Of a stretch of 64,000 nt of DNA, positions 14,965 through 24,433 are shown in pieces. This DNA is from Halogeometricum sp. S1BR25-6. Lineage in GTDB: Archaea; Halobacteriota; Halobacteria; Halobacteriales; Haloferacaceae. The DNA lies in NCBI RefSeq assembly GCF_031624495.1, contig NZ_JAMQOP010000001.1, positions 1,798,001-1,862,000 on the forward strand. The letters run 5' to 3'. Position 1 is the stretch's first letter. The number at the start of each line of letters is the position of its first letter. A program made the position numbers and the translations under genes. Below the pieces are notes generated by a model, which saw only the letters and a list, made by a program, of their open reading frames with translations, did not search any database and was not told where the DNA came from.

Positions 14965-17577
14965 TCACAGGATGTAGAACAGCGGGAAGAGGAACAGCCA
15001 GACGATGTCGACGAAGTGCCAGTAGAGGCCGAAGTACTCCACCGAACTGCTGTCCTCCAAGTAGGCGCCTCGCCACGCGCGCGCTATCAGGTACAGTGTC
15101 ACGATCAGACCCACGATGACGTGCGCGGCGTGCAGGCCCGTGGTGAGGAAGAACGTCGAGGCGCGCACGTTCGAGGAGAGCCACAGACCCTCGTGGAACA
15201 GGTGGTCCCACTCGATACCCTTGTTGATGAGGAAGCCGACGCCCAGGAGGAACGTCGCGACGAGGCTGGCGACTAGCCCCGTTCGGTTCTTCTTCTCCGC
15301 GGCGACGAGGGCGAGGACGACGGTGAAACTGCTCGTCAGGAGGAGGTAGGTGTTCACCAGCCCCGGGACGGGGTTCTGAGGGATGGGCTCCCACGCCGTC
15401 CACCCGAACGCGACGCGCGTGAACACGTAGGCGCCGACGAATCCGCCGAACAGCACCACGTCGCTGGCGAGGAATATCCACATCCCGACTTTTCCGTACT
15501 CCAAGCCGCCGAACGGCCACGACTCGCCGTCGACGAGCGCGGGGCCGTGGAACGGCTCCAATCCCATGAACACGAGCGACCCGAGCGTGACGACGCCGCC
15601 GAGGACGGCGGCGCCGAGGTAGACGCTTCCCGCGATTCCCTCCGGGAACGTCGCGTTCCGGAGGCCCGAGAGGCCGAGGAACAAGAGGAACGTCCCGACG
15701 CCGACGACGAACGGCCAGTAACTCGCGTGGCTGGCGTGCTCTTCGTGTTCCGCCCGGTGTGCGGCGGGCGTCGACGCCGCGTCGGCGGTGGCGACGCCGC
15801 CGTCGGTCGCCGTTTCCCCGCCGTCCGCGGCCGCCCCGCCGCCCGCCGCCGTCGACTCTTCGCGGAAACTGAGCGACCCGTCGCGGTACGTCGGCAGGCC
15901 GGGGAAGTTCTCCAACGGCGGCGGCGAGGGAACGGCCCACTCCGCGGTGGTGGCGTACTCCCAGGGGTTGTCGCCCGCCGGGTCGCCCGAGAGCGCGCTC
16001 TTCGCCAGGTTGTAGAACATGACGAGGAACGAGAGTCCGAGGACGAACGCGCCGACGGTGGCGAGTTGGTGCCAGATTTGGAGGCCGGCCGAGTAGTCGA
16101 ACACGCGGCGCGGCGTCTCCCACGCGACGAACAGCGGGAAGTAGAGGAGGTTGAAGCCGACGAAGTAGATGCCGAAGTGGAGTTTCCCGAGGAACTCGTC
16201 GTACATCCTTCCGGTTATCTTCGGGAACCAGTAGTACAGCCCACCCACGAGGGCGGTGACGCCGCCGACCATCACGTAGTGGAAGTGCGCGACGACCCAG
16301 TACGTTCCTCTGAATTCGTAGTCGAGGACGATGGCGCCGAGGAAGACGCCTGTGATTCCCCCGATGATGAACAGCAGGAGGGCGCCGAACACGAAGAGGA
16401 ACGGCGTGGTGAAGCGTATCTTCCCCTTCAGCATCGTGTAGATGAGCGCGAACACCATCAGGTCGAACGGCAGCGAGATGCCGATGGTGGTTATCATGAA
16501 GAGCGTCTTTATCTGGAGGTTGATGGTCGTCAGGAACATGTGGTGCATCCAGACGACGAAGCTCTGCAGGGCGACGAGCACCATCGCCGCGATGAACCAC
16601 TTCCGGCCAACGATGCGGCGGCCGGTGAACGTCTGGAACACCTCGGCCATGACGCCGAGGGCGGGGAAGAAGACGATGTACACCTCCGGATGTCCGAAGA
16701 ACCAGAACAGGTGCGCCCACAGCATCGACCCCGCGGGCGACTCCAAGGTGAAGTAGGTCGTCCCCAGAAGCCTGTCGGAAGAGAGGATGACGAGCGCCGC
16801 CAGCAACGCGGCAAACGCGAACAGCATCATCCAGACCGTGAGGAGGATGGACCACGTGAACAGGGGGAGTTTCCTGAGGGTCAATCCCTCCGCGCGCATC
16901 GTGTGCATCGAGGTGAGGAAGTTGACCGACGAGACGGTGACGCTGGCGACGAACAGCGTGAGCGCCAGGACGGCGGTACTCGCGCCCACGTCGGGCGTGA
17001 ACGTCGGAACGTTCAACGGCGCGTACATCGTCCACCCGCCGGCGAACGTCCCCCCCTGGAAGAACGAGACGCTGAACAGGATGCCCGAGAACAGGTAGAG
17101 CCAGTACGACAGGGCGTTCAGTCGGGGGAAGGCGAGGTCCTTCGCGCCGATTTGCAGGGGAACGACGTAGTTCGCGAAGCCGAACGCGAACGGCGAGAGG
17201 AACCAGAACACCATGATGAGTCCGTGCGCGGAGACGGCCTGGTTGTACGCCAGCGGTTCCAGCACCGTCGTCGTCGGCGTCCGCGGCGCCCACAGTTGGA
17301 TTCGGAGGAGCCACGCGAGGACGCCGCCGAGGACGAGGAAGAACAGCGAGGTGACGATGTAGAGGATGCCCACGTCCTTGTGGTTGGTCGTGACGAACCA
17401 CCGGCGGATGCTCCCCATCGCCGGGAACGACGACGCCGTCTCCTCGTAGTCGCCCTCCGTCGCCGGGGCGGTCAGTTCGCCCGCCGCCGTCGAGGCGTCC
17501 GCCCGGCCCGCGCTCCCGCCGTCGGGTCGGTGCGCCGAGTCGTTCGTTCGGTCGTTCCCGGGTGCGCCGTCGGTCAT
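14965..17577 (-). CDS. coxAC: Fused cytochrome c oxidase subunits I and III
   Basis: 870 aa. Catalytic core of a heme-copper oxidase. Subunit I part, residues about 55-560: heme a ligands His118 (SAHGLIMVF) and His433, heme a3 ligand His431 (VVAHFHYVMVGG), CuB ligands His296, His345 and His346 with the Tyr300 cross-link motif GHPEVYIVF, as in A-type oxidases. An Ala/Gly/Thr-rich linker (about 575-620) with His pairs leads to a subunit III part ending GLYWHFVDIVWLFLFPLFYI. Such I-III fusions are known in haloarchaea and some bacteria. Start ATG 17577 overlaps the coxB stop by four bases (ATGA), showing coupled translation. Confidence 0.96.
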   Translation of the reverse strand: MTDGAPGNDRTNDSAHRPDGGSAGRADASTAAGELTAPATEGDYEETASSFPAMGSIRRWFVTTNHKDVGILYIVTSLFFLVLGGVLAWLLRIQLWAPRTPTTTVLEPLAYNQAVSAHGLIMVFWFLSPFAFGFANYVVPLQIGAKDLAFPRLNALSYWLYLFSGILFSVSFFQGGTFAGGWTMYAPLNVPTFTPDVGASTAVLALTLFVASVTVSSVNFLTSMHTMRAEGLTLRKLPLFTWSILLTVWMMLFAFAALLAALVILSSDRLLGTTYFTLESPAGSMLWAHLFWFFGHPEVYIVFFPALGVMAEVFQTFTGRRIVGRKWFIAAMVLVALQSFVVWMHHMFLTTINLQIKTLFMITTIGISLPFDLMVFALIYTMLKGKIRFTTPFLFVFGALLLFIIGGITGVFLGAIVLDYEFRGTYWVVAHFHYVMVGGVTALVGGLYYWFPKITGRMYDEFLGKLHFGIYFVGFNLLYFPLFVAWETPRRVFDYSAGLQIWHQLATVGAFVLGLSFLVMFYNLAKSALSGDPAGDNPWEYATTAEWAVPSPPPLENFPGLPTYRDGSLSFREESTAAGGGAAADGGETATDGGVATADAASTPAAHRAEHEEHASHASYWPFVVGVGTFLLFLGLSGLRNATFPEGIAGSVYLGAAVLGGVVTLGSLVFMGLEPFHGPALVDGESWPFGGLEYGKVGMWIFLASDVVLFGGFVGAYVFTRVAFGWTAWEPIPQNPVPGLVNTYLLLTSSFTVVLALVAAEKKNRTGLVASLVATFLLGVGFLINKGIEWDHLFHEGLWLSSNVRASTFFLTTGLHAAHVIVGLIVTLYLIARAWRGAYLEDSSSVEYFGLYWHFVDIVWLFLFPLFYIL

Positions 17578-18347
17578 CTCGCCACCTCCGCGAGCGCTCC
17601 GCCGGGGTCACTCTCCGCCGTCGTTTCGCCGGTCGTCGACCCGTTCTCGGTTCCGCCCGCCTCCGTGCTCTCGTACCACGATTCGTACTCGTCCGGTTCC
17701 ATCACGACTACCGTCGCCGTCATGAACGAGTGGCCGGACCCGCAGAGTTCGTAGCACTGCGCGGTGTAGTTGCCCGTCTCCTCGGCCCGGAACCACGTGT
17801 CCGTCTCCTGTCCGGGAATGGCGTCGGTCTTCACCCGCAACGCGGGGATGCCGAAGTTGTGGAACACGTCGTCGGAGGTGACGACGAGCCTCACCGACTC
17901 GTTCCGCGGAACGCGGAGGGTGTCGGACTCGTGCCCGTTCGGGTAGACGAAGCGCCACCCGAACTGGTAGCCCTCCACGCGGACCTCCATCGTGTCCTCC
18001 GCCTCCGGTCCCTCCTCGACGAACAGGAGCGTCCCGTACGTCCAGGAGACGAGCGAGATGACGACGACGGTGCTGAGGAAAAAGGAGGTGAACAGTTTCC
18101 GACCGCCGCCGCTCCCGGACGGGAGTTCGCCGAGGACGGGCCGGTCGGCGTCGCTCCCCCGTCCGCCGCCCGCGCGGTACTTGTAGGCGTTGTACAGCAT
18201 GTAGCCGACGACGACGACGCCGACGGCCGTCCCCAACAGGAGGAACACCTCGAAGATTCGCTCGAAGACGAACGCTCGCGTCCCGCGCGGAATCAGACCC
18301 GTCTGGGCGAGGACGCCGAACGTTACGCCCGTGATAATTGTTGGCAT
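17574..18347 (-). CDS. coxB: Cytochrome c oxidase subunit II
   Basis: 257 aa, ATG 18347. Two TM helices (residues about 30-55 and 85-110) anchor an outside cupredoxin domain. The binuclear CuA site is complete: His163 (DVFHNFGIP), then Cys198, Glu200, Cys202, His206 and Met209 in CYELCGSGHSFM. It accepts electrons from a soluble or membrane donor (halocyanin or cytochrome c in haloarchaea) and passes them to coxAC. A short Thr/Gly/Glu tail follows. First gene of the operon with subunits I/III and IV. Confidence 0.96.
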   Translation of the reverse strand: MPTIITGVTFGVLAQTGLIPRGTRAFVFERIFEVFLLLGTAVGVVVVGYMLYNAYKYRAGGGRGSDADRPVLGELPSGSGGGRKLFTSFFLSTVVVISLVSWTYGTLLFVEEGPEAEDTMEVRVEGYQFGWRFVYPNGHESDTLRVPRNESVRLVVTSDDVFHNFGIPALRVKTDAIPGQETDTWFRAEETGNYTAQCYELCGSGHSFMTATVVVMEPDEYESWYESTEAGGTENGSTTGETTAESDPGGALAEVAR

Positions 18348-18369
18348 ACGAGCACGAGTAGGTAATTAT

Positions 18370-18377
18370 TATTTATA
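18370..18377 (-). promoter_or_regulatory. TATA box of the cox operon
   Basis: On the minus strand TATAAATA lies centred about 26 nt before the coxB start codon at 18347, in a very AT-rich stretch (18360-18390). Its position implies transcription beginning at or beside the ATG, so a leaderless operon mRNA. Confidence 0.65.
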
Positions 18378-18438
18378 CTATTTATCTGTTTTCCCGGTAC
18401 CGCGCGCCGGAAGCGCGGCGGAGCGGATACGGGGTGGC

Positions 18439-18957
18439 TCAGACGTTGTGCTGCGGGATACCGGTCGTGCGGTGGAGCACCACGCCGAGCGTCAGCCCGT
18501 ACACCCAGTGGGCGAGAAGCGAGAAGAGGAGGAAGGAGAGGACGGTGAGAAGGCCGGCGTCCGGCCAGAACGCCGGGAGGAACCCCGTCCAGAAGAATGT
18601 CGCGAACGTCGCGCCGCGGAGGTAGCGCGGCGACTCCGGCGGGAGGAACGCCCCGAGGACGAGAAACGTTAGAGGGAGGACGACGGTGCCGCCGAACCCG
18701 AACAGGACGACGCCGAGCAACAGCGTCGGTTCGAGGCCGAAGAACGCGGCGAACCCGGCGAACGCGGTGATGGGCGCCGTCTGGAACAGTCCCAGCAGTT
18801 CGGGGATGCCGACGAGGACGGGCATCATCAGCACCGTACCGACGAACCCGCCCGTCATCGCCATCAGGACGACGCGCCCGCTGATGGGGATTTCGAACGG
18901 TTCGGCGAACGATTCCTCGATGCCGACGGACTCCCGTTCCGTGAGTTCTCCACTCAT
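18439..18957 (-). CDS. Six-TM membrane protein beside the cox operon
   Basis: 172 aa from ATG 18957 (MSGELTERESVGIEESF). After a 30-residue polar head come about six hydrophobic helices in a small bundle, with a His-containing end (GVVLHRTTGIPQHNV). It resembles the integral membrane proteins usually found in haloarchaeal cox clusters and annotated only as cox cluster proteins. It lies upstream of coxB on the same strand with its own AT-rich promoter region near 18980-19005. Confidence 0.78.
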   Translation of the reverse strand: MSGELTERESVGIEESFAEPFEIPISGRVVLMAMTGGFVGTVLMMPVLVGIPELLGLFQTAPITAFAGFAAFFGLEPTLLLGVVLFGFGGTVVLPLTFLVLGAFLPPESPRYLRGATFATFFWTGFLPAFWPDAGLLTVLSFLLFSLLAHWVYGLTLGVVLHRTTGIPQHNV

Positions 18958-19068
18958 GGTATATACTAGCACGAAGTGGTGGGTGATAAATCATTACATA
19001 AAATGGTGGATACGAACTGCGGCGGCGAGAACGTGCGTTTTTACCCGCCTCGAACGCCACTCGGAGGT

Positions 19069-19632
19069 ATGTACGAGGTGGAGGTCAAACTCCGCGCGGA
19101 CCACGAAGCGGTCCGGGCGCGACTCGCAGAGGCGGGGGCCGTCCGCGAGGCCAGCGTCGAACAGACGGACACCTACTACGACGCCCCGCACCGCGACTTC
19201 GCGGAGACCGACGAGGCGCTTCGAATCCGCCGGGAGACGCGCGTCGACGACGACGCGTCCGACGGTGACGGCGGGGAGACAACGAAGGTGACGTACAAGG
19301 GTCCCCTCGTGGACGAGGCGTCGAAGACGCGGAGCGAACACGAGACGACGCTCGGGGACCGAGAGAGCGCCGAGGGTATCCTCTCGGGTCTCGGCTTCGA
19401 ACCGGTCGAGACGGTGGAGAAAGACCGCGAGTTCTTCGCCCTCGACGGTTACACCGTCACCCTCGACGCCGTGACGGGCCTCGGCGAGTTCGTGGAAGTC
19501 GAGGCGGCGGTCGAGACGGAGGCCGAGATAGACGCCGCCCGGGAGGGCGCGTTCGAGGTTCTCCGCCGCCTCGGCCTGGACCCCGACGAGCAGATTCGGA
19601 CCTCCTACCTCGCCCTCCTCCTCGCGGAGTGA
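19069..19632 (+). CDS. CYTH-domain protein (class IV adenylate cyclase-like)
   Basis: 187 aa from ATG 19069 (MYEVEVKLRA), with GGAGGT directly upstream. The N-terminal ExExK motif (EVEVK) that opens CYTH triphosphate tunnel enzymes is present, with further signature charges in EALRIRRETR, TKVTYKGP, TVEKDREFF and GLGEFVEVEA. The CyaB-like branch contains class IV adenylate cyclases and thiamine-triphosphatase-like enzymes. Archaeal members of this type have usually unknown substrates, so cAMP synthesis should not be assumed. A short acidic insertion follows the first Arg-rich strand. Confidence 0.88.
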   Translation: MYEVEVKLRADHEAVRARLAEAGAVREASVEQTDTYYDAPHRDFAETDEALRIRRETRVDDDASDGDGGETTKVTYKGPLVDEASKTRSEHETTLGDRESAEGILSGLGFEPVETVEKDREFFALDGYTVTLDAVTGLGEFVEVEAAVETEAEIDAAREGAFEVLRRLGLDPDEQIRTSYLALLLAE

Positions 19633-19643
19633 GACCGCCGCGT

Positions 19644-19686
19644 TCGTATTCCCACCAGTAATACGAGGGCGGAAGAAGTTTTCCGC
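19644..19686. promoter_or_regulatory. Two adjacent palindromes before the AdoMet synthetase promoter
   Basis: A 7-bp inverted repeat TCGTATT / AATACGA (19644-19650 and 19660-19666) is followed by a 6-bp stem GCGGAA / TTCCGC (19669-19674 and 19681-19686). A TATA-like TTATAG (19690-19695) lies right after, about 29 nt before ATG 19722. They may be operator sites or the terminator of the upstream gene. Confidence 0.45.
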
Positions 19687-19721
19687 AAGTTATAGCACCG
19701 AGTGGGTCGGAAAGGGAGGTA

Positions 19722-20927
19722 ATGACCGAGCGGAACATCAAGATCGAGGCGGTCGAACGACTCGCCGTCGAGGACCAGAGCGTCGAAATCGTCGAGCGGA
19801 AGGGTATCGGTCACCCCGACTCCATCGCCGACGGCATCGCCGAGAACGTCTCGCGCGCGCTCTCGAACCTCTATCTCGACCGGGTCGGCAAAGTCCTCCA
19901 CTACAACACCGACGAGACGCAGATCGTCGCCGGCGAGTCCGCCCCCGAGTTCGGCGGCGGCGAGGTCATCGAACCCATCTACATCCTCCTCGTGGGTCGT
20001 GCGACCAAGCAGTACGACGGCGAGAAACTCCCCGTCAACGCCGTCGCCCTGGAAGCGGCGCGCGACTACCTCGCGGAAAACATCCCCGAACTGGAGTTCG
20101 GCACGGACGTCATCGTCGACGTGAAACTCGGCGAGGGGTCCGGCGACCTGCAGGACGTCTTCGGCGAGGACGCCGTCGAGGTTCCGATGTCGAACGACAC
20201 CTCCTTCGGCGTCGGTCACGCTCCCTTGACCGAGACCGAAAGCATCGTTCTGAACGTCGAGCGACAGTTGAACGGCCCGTACGCCGAGCGCCACCCCTAC
20301 GTCGGCCCCGACGTGAAGGTGATGGGCAAGCGCGAGGACGACACCATCGACATCACCGTCGCCGCCGCGATGGTCGACGCCTACATCGCCGACCTCGAAG
20401 AGTACAAGGACGCCGTCGAACACGTCCGCGAGTACGTCGGCGACGTGGCCGGAGACTACACCGACCGCGAGGTGAACGTGCAGGTGAACACCGCCGACGA
20501 CTACGAGGAGGGCTCTATCTACCTCACCGTCACCGGCACCAGCGCCGAAATGGGCGACGACGGCTCCGTCGGCCGCGGCAACCGCGCCAACGGCCTCATC
20601 ACGCCCAACCGCCCGATGAGCATGGAGGCCACATCCGGGAAGAACCCCGTCAACCACATCGGGAAGATATACAACCTGCTGTCGACCGACGTCGCCGAGT
20701 CAGTCGTCGCCGACGTCGACGGCATCCGCGACCTGCAGGTCCGCCTGCTCTCACAGATCGGTCGCCCCATCGACGAACCCCACGTCGCCGACGCGAAAGT
20801 CGTCACCGAAGAGGGCGTCGCCCTCTCGGACATCGAGGCCGACGTGGAGGCCATCATCGACGAGAAACTGGCGAACGTGACGAACGTGACGCGCCGCGTC
20901 ATCGACGGCGAGATGTCGACGTTCTGA
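19722..20927 (+). CDS. mat: S-adenosylmethionine synthetase, archaeal type
   Basis: 401 aa, ATG 19722 after GGGAGGT. Makes S-adenosylmethionine from ATP and methionine. The sequence follows the archaeal MAT family rather than bacterial Met[21 protein letters not shown] near residue 25, [18 protein letters not shown], then [19 protein letters not shown], and the [15 protein letters not shown] motif. The product feeds the methylase-type and radical enzymes seen nearby such as Dph2 and fibrillarin. Length is typical (about 400 aa). Confidence 0.96.
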   Translation: MTERNIKIEAVERLAVEDQSVEIVERKGIGHPDSIADGIAENVSRALSNLYLDRVGKVLHYNTDETQIVAGESAPEFGGGEVIEPIYILLVGRATKQYDGEKLPVNAVALEAARDYLAENIPELEFGTDVIVDVKLGEGSGDLQDVFGEDAVEVPMSNDTSFGVGHAPLTETESIVLNVERQLNGPYAERHPYVGPDVKVMGKREDDTIDITVAAAMVDAYIADLEEYKDAVEHVREYVGDVAGDYTDREVNVQVNTADDYEEGSIYLTVTGTSAEMGDDGSVGRGNRANGLITPNRPMSMEATSGKNPVNHIGKIYNLLSTDVAESVVADVDGIRDLQVRLLSQIGRPIDEPHVADAKVVTEEGVALSDIEADVEAIIDEKLANVTNVTRRVIDGEMSTF

Positions 20928-21048
20928 CCGCGGGAACGCTCCGGTCCGTTCTCTACCTCCCGCGTCCTCGGTAGCCGTGCCCCCCGCCGAGCGTTCTCTC
21001 CGCACTCGCACCGGGACGCTGATACCGGTCGGCGGTCAACGCCGGAAC

Positions 21049-22230
21049 GTGACCCAAGCGGACGCCGTCCTCGTCGGGTTCGGCGAGTTCGGGGCCAAGA
21101 GCAGCGAGGTCCGAACGAAGATGGCCCGCCGACTGGCCGGGAGCGTGCGCCACCTCCTCGACGAACAGGGATTCGCGGGGGAAGTGGAGCGCCGGTGGTC
21201 TCGTATCGTCGTCCACACGCCGGACGCCGAGGAGGCGCGGGCGGTCGCGGCGGCGGTGGCGACGCTCCCCGGCGTCGCGTTCGCCCGGCCCGTCGTCGCC
21301 GTCGACGCGACGCGCGAGGCGGTGTTCGGCGCCCTCGAAGCCCTCACCGCCGACCACCCGGCGGGGACGACGTTCGCCGTCGACGCCGACCGCGTCGGCC
21401 CCGCCGACGACCACAGGTTCTCCGGCCGGGACCTGAACGTCGAAGGGGGGCGACTGGTGGAGGACCTGACGGGTGCGACGGTGGAGTTGGACGACCCCGA
21501 CCGGACCTACCGCATCGAGGTCCGCGGGGACGAGGCGTACGTCTCCGTCGTCCGGTTCGACGGGCCGGGCGGCCTCCCCCTCGGAACGCAGGGCCGCGTC
21601 GCCGTCCTCGTCAGCGGCGGCATCGACTCCCCCGTCGCCGCGTGGCGACTGATGCGCCGCGGATGCGTTCCGATTCCGGTGTACGTCGACATCGGCGACT
21701 ACGGCGGCGCCGACCACCGCGCTCGGGCGTTCGAGGTGGTTCGGACGCTCGCCGCCCGCGCGCCGGGCGAGGACCTGCGCCCGCGCGTCGTCGACGGCGC
21801 GGCGGTGGTCGACCGTCTGGTCGCGGCCGTCGACGACACGCGCATGCTGTCGCTCCGCCGAGCGATGCTCGTCATGGCCGAGGCGGTGGCCCGGCGCGAG
21901 GACGCCCACTCGATAGCGACGGGCGAGTCCATCGGGCAGAAGTCGAGTCAGACCGGCCCGAACCTCGCCGTCACGGACGCGGCGGCGACGCTCCCCGTCC
22001 ACCGACCGCTGGCCGCGTCGGACAAATCCGACGTCGTCGAGGCCGCGCGCCGCCTCGGCACCTACGACGACTCGACGCTGCCCGCGGGGTGCGAACGGGT
22101 CGCGCCACCGCACCCCGAGACGAACGCCTCCCTCGCGGACGTCGTCGCCGCCGAACCAGACGGCCTCCTCGACGCGGCGCGGGAGGCGGGGCGGACGGCG
22201 TCGACGGAACCGCTCGACCGAGACGTGTGA
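21049..22230 (+). CDS. thiI: tRNA 4-thiouridine synthetase ThiI
   Basis: 393 aa from GTG 21049 ([19 protein letters not shown]); an earlier in-frame GTG at 20977 would add 24 unusual residues and is less likely. Order: ferredoxin-like domain, THUMP domain (about 60-170), then the PP-loop ATPase with SGGIDSP at 189-195 and the later [13 protein letters not shown] motif. It adenylates U8 of tRNA and directs sulfur transfer. The C-terminal rhodanese domain of the E. coli enzyme is absent, as in archaeal ThiI. It follows mat on the same strand after 120 nt. Confidence 0.92.
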   Translation: MTQADAVLVGFGEFGAKSSEVRTKMARRLAGSVRHLLDEQGFAGEVERRWSRIVVHTPDAEEARAVAAAVATLPGVAFARPVVAVDATREAVFGALEALTADHPAGTTFAVDADRVGPADDHRFSGRDLNVEGGRLVEDLTGATVELDDPDRTYRIEVRGDEAYVSVVRFDGPGGLPLGTQGRVAVLVSGGIDSPVAAWRLMRRGCVPIPVYVDIGDYGGADHRARAFEVVRTLAARAPGEDLRPRVVDGAAVVDRLVAAVDDTRMLSLRRAMLVMAEAVARREDAHSIATGESIGQKSSQTGPNLAVTDAAATLPVHRPLAASDKSDVVEAARRLGTYDDSTLPAGCERVAPPHPETNASLADVVAAEPDGLLDAAREAGRTASTEPLDRDV

Positions 22231-22314
22231 TTGGCTACCACTACTCGGATGACACCTGCGAAGTAACATCACTATTTTCCACACGAACGGCCACGTACCG
22301 AATGAAAAACCAGG

Positions 22315-22330
22315 TGTAAATGCCTTTACA
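22315..22330 (+). promoter_or_regulatory. Palindrome overlapping a TATA box
   Basis: TGTAAA-TGCC-TTTACA is a perfect inverted repeat. Its right half lies 25-30 nt before ATG 22355 and is the best TATA candidate for that gene, so a factor bound to the palindrome would compete with TBP. Confidence 0.4.
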
Positions 22331-22354
22331 TAGTCTGAACCCGTACGTTCGCCC

Positions 22355-22627
22355 ATGTCCGAGACTCGCAGCCCCTCCCCCCCGCCGACCGGCGCGGGAT
22401 GGACCGTTCTGCAAGTCGTCCCCCGCAGTCGCTGGCGGACCGGTACCGACACCTGCCCGACCTGCGGCGCGACGATCGAACTGGACGAACCGCACTACCA
22501 GGCCGAACTCGACCGCGAACGCTCGCCGAACCGCACGGAGAAGTTGACGCACGAGCGTCGACTCCTCTCCTTTTGCGACGAGGCGTGCGCCGCCGACTGG
22601 GTCGAGGCGTACGAACACGACGCGTAG
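22355..22627 (+). CDS. Small zinc-ribbon protein
   Basis: 90 aa, ATG 22355. One half-site is DTCPTCGATIEL (CPxCG), the other is FCDEACAADW (C-x3-C), which together suit one zinc ion in a treble-clef or ribbon fold. The region between is Arg/Glu-rich and helical. Small CPxCG proteins are very frequent in haloarchaea and largely unexplored. It has its own promoter and does not overlap its neighbours. Confidence 0.82.
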   Translation: MSETRSPSPPPTGAGWTVLQVVPRSRWRTGTDTCPTCGATIELDEPHYQAELDRERSPNRTEKLTHERRLLSFCDEACAADWVEAYEHDA

Positions 22628-22739
22628 CTCCCTTCTCCGCGACGCTCCGCTCTTTTCCCGACCGCCGCGGGGCGGCGTCCCGCCGGACCGGCGGCCCGCA
22701 TCGGAACGGATAAACCCCGTCCGCGTCAGGTCTCGGACC

Positions 22740-23195
22740 GTGACGCGGGTCTGTTTCGTGGGGTCGCCCGGCGCGAACGTGCAGTACGAACTCCTGTCGA
22801 GAGACACCGCCCGGGCCGCCCTGTCGACGTACGACATCCGCACCCCGTTCGAGAACTCTCTGGCCGTCGACACGGTGAGCGTCGGCGCCGCCGTCTCCCT
22901 GTGTAACGACCTGAACTGGTATCTCGTCCGCTTCGTCGACCACGTCCTCGTGCGGGAACCGAGCGTCTCCTCGGAGGAGTGGCTCTCGCGCCGCCTCGCG
23001 GAGGCGGTACGGGACGGCGAGGTCCGACCCGAGGAGACGGGCGAGCGACTCGCCGTCTACGGCCTCGCGGACGGCCGCCTCGTCGAACCGATGTTCGTCT
23101 CGCGCCGCCCGGACGGGTCGATTCCGTCCTACGACCTGCGGGAGGTGAAGGAGACGGTGGTCGTCCGCGTCCACGAGTCGGAGTTCGGCGCGTGA
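22740..23195 (+). CDS. Conserved haloarchaeal protein (DUF5804-like)
   Basis: 151 aa from GTG 22740. The N-terminus MTRVCFVGSPGANVQYELLS and NDLNWYLVRFVDHVLVREPS match a protein family I know only from haloarchaea (DUF5804). No catalytic motif, membrane segment or metal site is obvious; a central Arg/Glu-rich helix follows and then beta strands. The tail is convergent with cysteine synthase, 13 nt away. Function unknown. Confidence 0.8.
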   Translation: MTRVCFVGSPGANVQYELLSRDTARAALSTYDIRTPFENSLAVDTVSVGAAVSLCNDLNWYLVRFVDHVLVREPSVSSEEWLSRRLAEAVRDGEVRPEETGERLAVYGLADGRLVEPMFVSRRPDGSIPSYDLREVKETVVVRVHESEFGA

Positions 23196-23208
23196 GGCGC
23201 AAGAGGCC

Positions 23209-24240
23209 TCAGTCGAACATCCCGGTGGACATGTAGCGTTCGCCGCTGTCCCAGAACACCGTGAGGACGAGGGGGCAGTCGTCGGCTTCTGCGCCCCCGT
23301 CAGCGCCCGCCGGGCCGCCGTCGGCGCGGGCGCCTCCGGGTTCGACGTCCTCGCGGATGTCGTCCGCCGCGTCCTCGATGACGTAGCGTTCGGGCGGTTC
23401 GGGACAGTCCGCCTCCGGGGTGGCGAGTTCCTCGGCGACGCGGCGCGCGGCGAGGTTCGAGGCGCCCGACGACTGGCCGACCAGTATCCCCTCCTCGCGG
23501 GCGAGGCGGCGGCACTCCGCTTCGGCCTCTTCGAGGGGCACGAGTTCGATGTCGTCCACGAGATTCAAATCGAGGTTGGGGCTGACGAACCCCGGCCCCA
23601 TCCCCTGGTAGTCGTCCGGGCCGGACTCGCCCGTCGAGAGCACGGCGTTCTCCGCGGGTTCGACGGCGACGACGGTCATCTCGGGGAACTCCTCGCGGAG
23701 ACGGCGCCCGATACCCGAGAGGGTGCCGCCGGTGCCGACGCCCGCGACGAGGGCGTCTATCTCCCTGTCGCCGACCTGTTCGAGAATCTCCTCGGCCGTC
23801 GTCCGGTAGTGCGCGCGGGGGTTCGCCTCGTTCTCGAACTGCCGCAGTTGCGTCATCCCCTCGGCCTCCAACTCGTCGGCGCGGTCTTTCGCCGCGGAGA
23901 TGTCACCCTCGACGAGTTCGATGTCGGCGCCGTAGGCGCGCATTATCTCCCGGCGCTCCTTCGAGGCGGAGTCGGACATCACGATGGTCATGTCGTATCC
24001 CTTCGTCGCCGACACCATCGCGAGGCCGATGCCCGTGTTGCCGCTGGTCGGTTCGACCAGGCTGTCGCCCGGCGAGATGTCGCCGGCGCGCTCGGCAGCC
24101 TCTATCATCGCCAACGCCGGGCGGTCCTTCGCGGACCCACCCGGGTTCTTCGACTCCACCTTCGCCGCCACCGTCGCCCCCTCGGGCGACGACACCTCGA
24201 CCAACGGGGAGCCGATGGTTTCGAGGATGTTCGCGTCCAT
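23209..24240 (-). CDS. PLP-dependent cysteine synthase family protein
   Basis: 343 aa, ATG 24240. Fold-type II PLP enzyme of the cysteine synthase / cystathionine beta-synthase family. Lys38 in KNPGGSAKDRPA should hold PLP; TSGNTGIG (about 65-72) and GVGTGGTLSG bind the cofactor phosphate and ring; VGQSSGASN is near the end of the core. O-acetylserine or O-phosphoserine sulfhydrylation is the likely reaction. An unusual Pro/Gly/Ala/Asp-rich insertion of about 50 residues stands between the core and the last strand (PLVLTVFWDSGERYMST). Near neighbours include thioredoxin-like proteins. Confidence 0.92.
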   Translation of the reverse strand: MDANILETIGSPLVEVSSPEGATVAAKVESKNPGGSAKDRPALAMIEAAERAGDISPGDSLVEPTSGNTGIGLAMVSATKGYDMTIVMSDSASKERREIMRAYGADIELVEGDISAAKDRADELEAEGMTQLRQFENEANPRAHYRTTAEEILEQVGDREIDALVAGVGTGGTLSGIGRRLREEFPEMTVVAVEPAENAVLSTGESGPDDYQGMGPGFVSPNLDLNLVDDIELVPLEEAEAECRRLAREEGILVGQSSGASNLAARRVAEELATPEADCPEPPERYVIEDAADDIREDVEPGGARADGGPAGADGGAEADDCPLVLTVFWDSGERYMSTGMFD

Positions 24241-24433
24241 GCGAGTTCAGTAGAGGACTCCGACCGAAAACGATGGCGGACGGGGGCAAGAGACGCCGAT
24301 ATCTCCGTCTCGGTCCGTTCGTCGCCGTCGGCGTTTCAGCGCTCGCCGCCGACGCTCACGGTCCGAACGTCCGCCGCTGGCGAGCGTCTCCGACACCGCG
24401 CGGTTTACGTCGCCGCGTTCGCTATCCACCCCC

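Noticed and set aside
14960-17754. Long open frames on both strands over coxAC (14960-17611 minus, 15547-17754 plus)
   Set aside because: They are Arg/Pro-rich or Glu/Arg-rich shadows caused by high GC; coxAC itself shows all heme and copper ligands.
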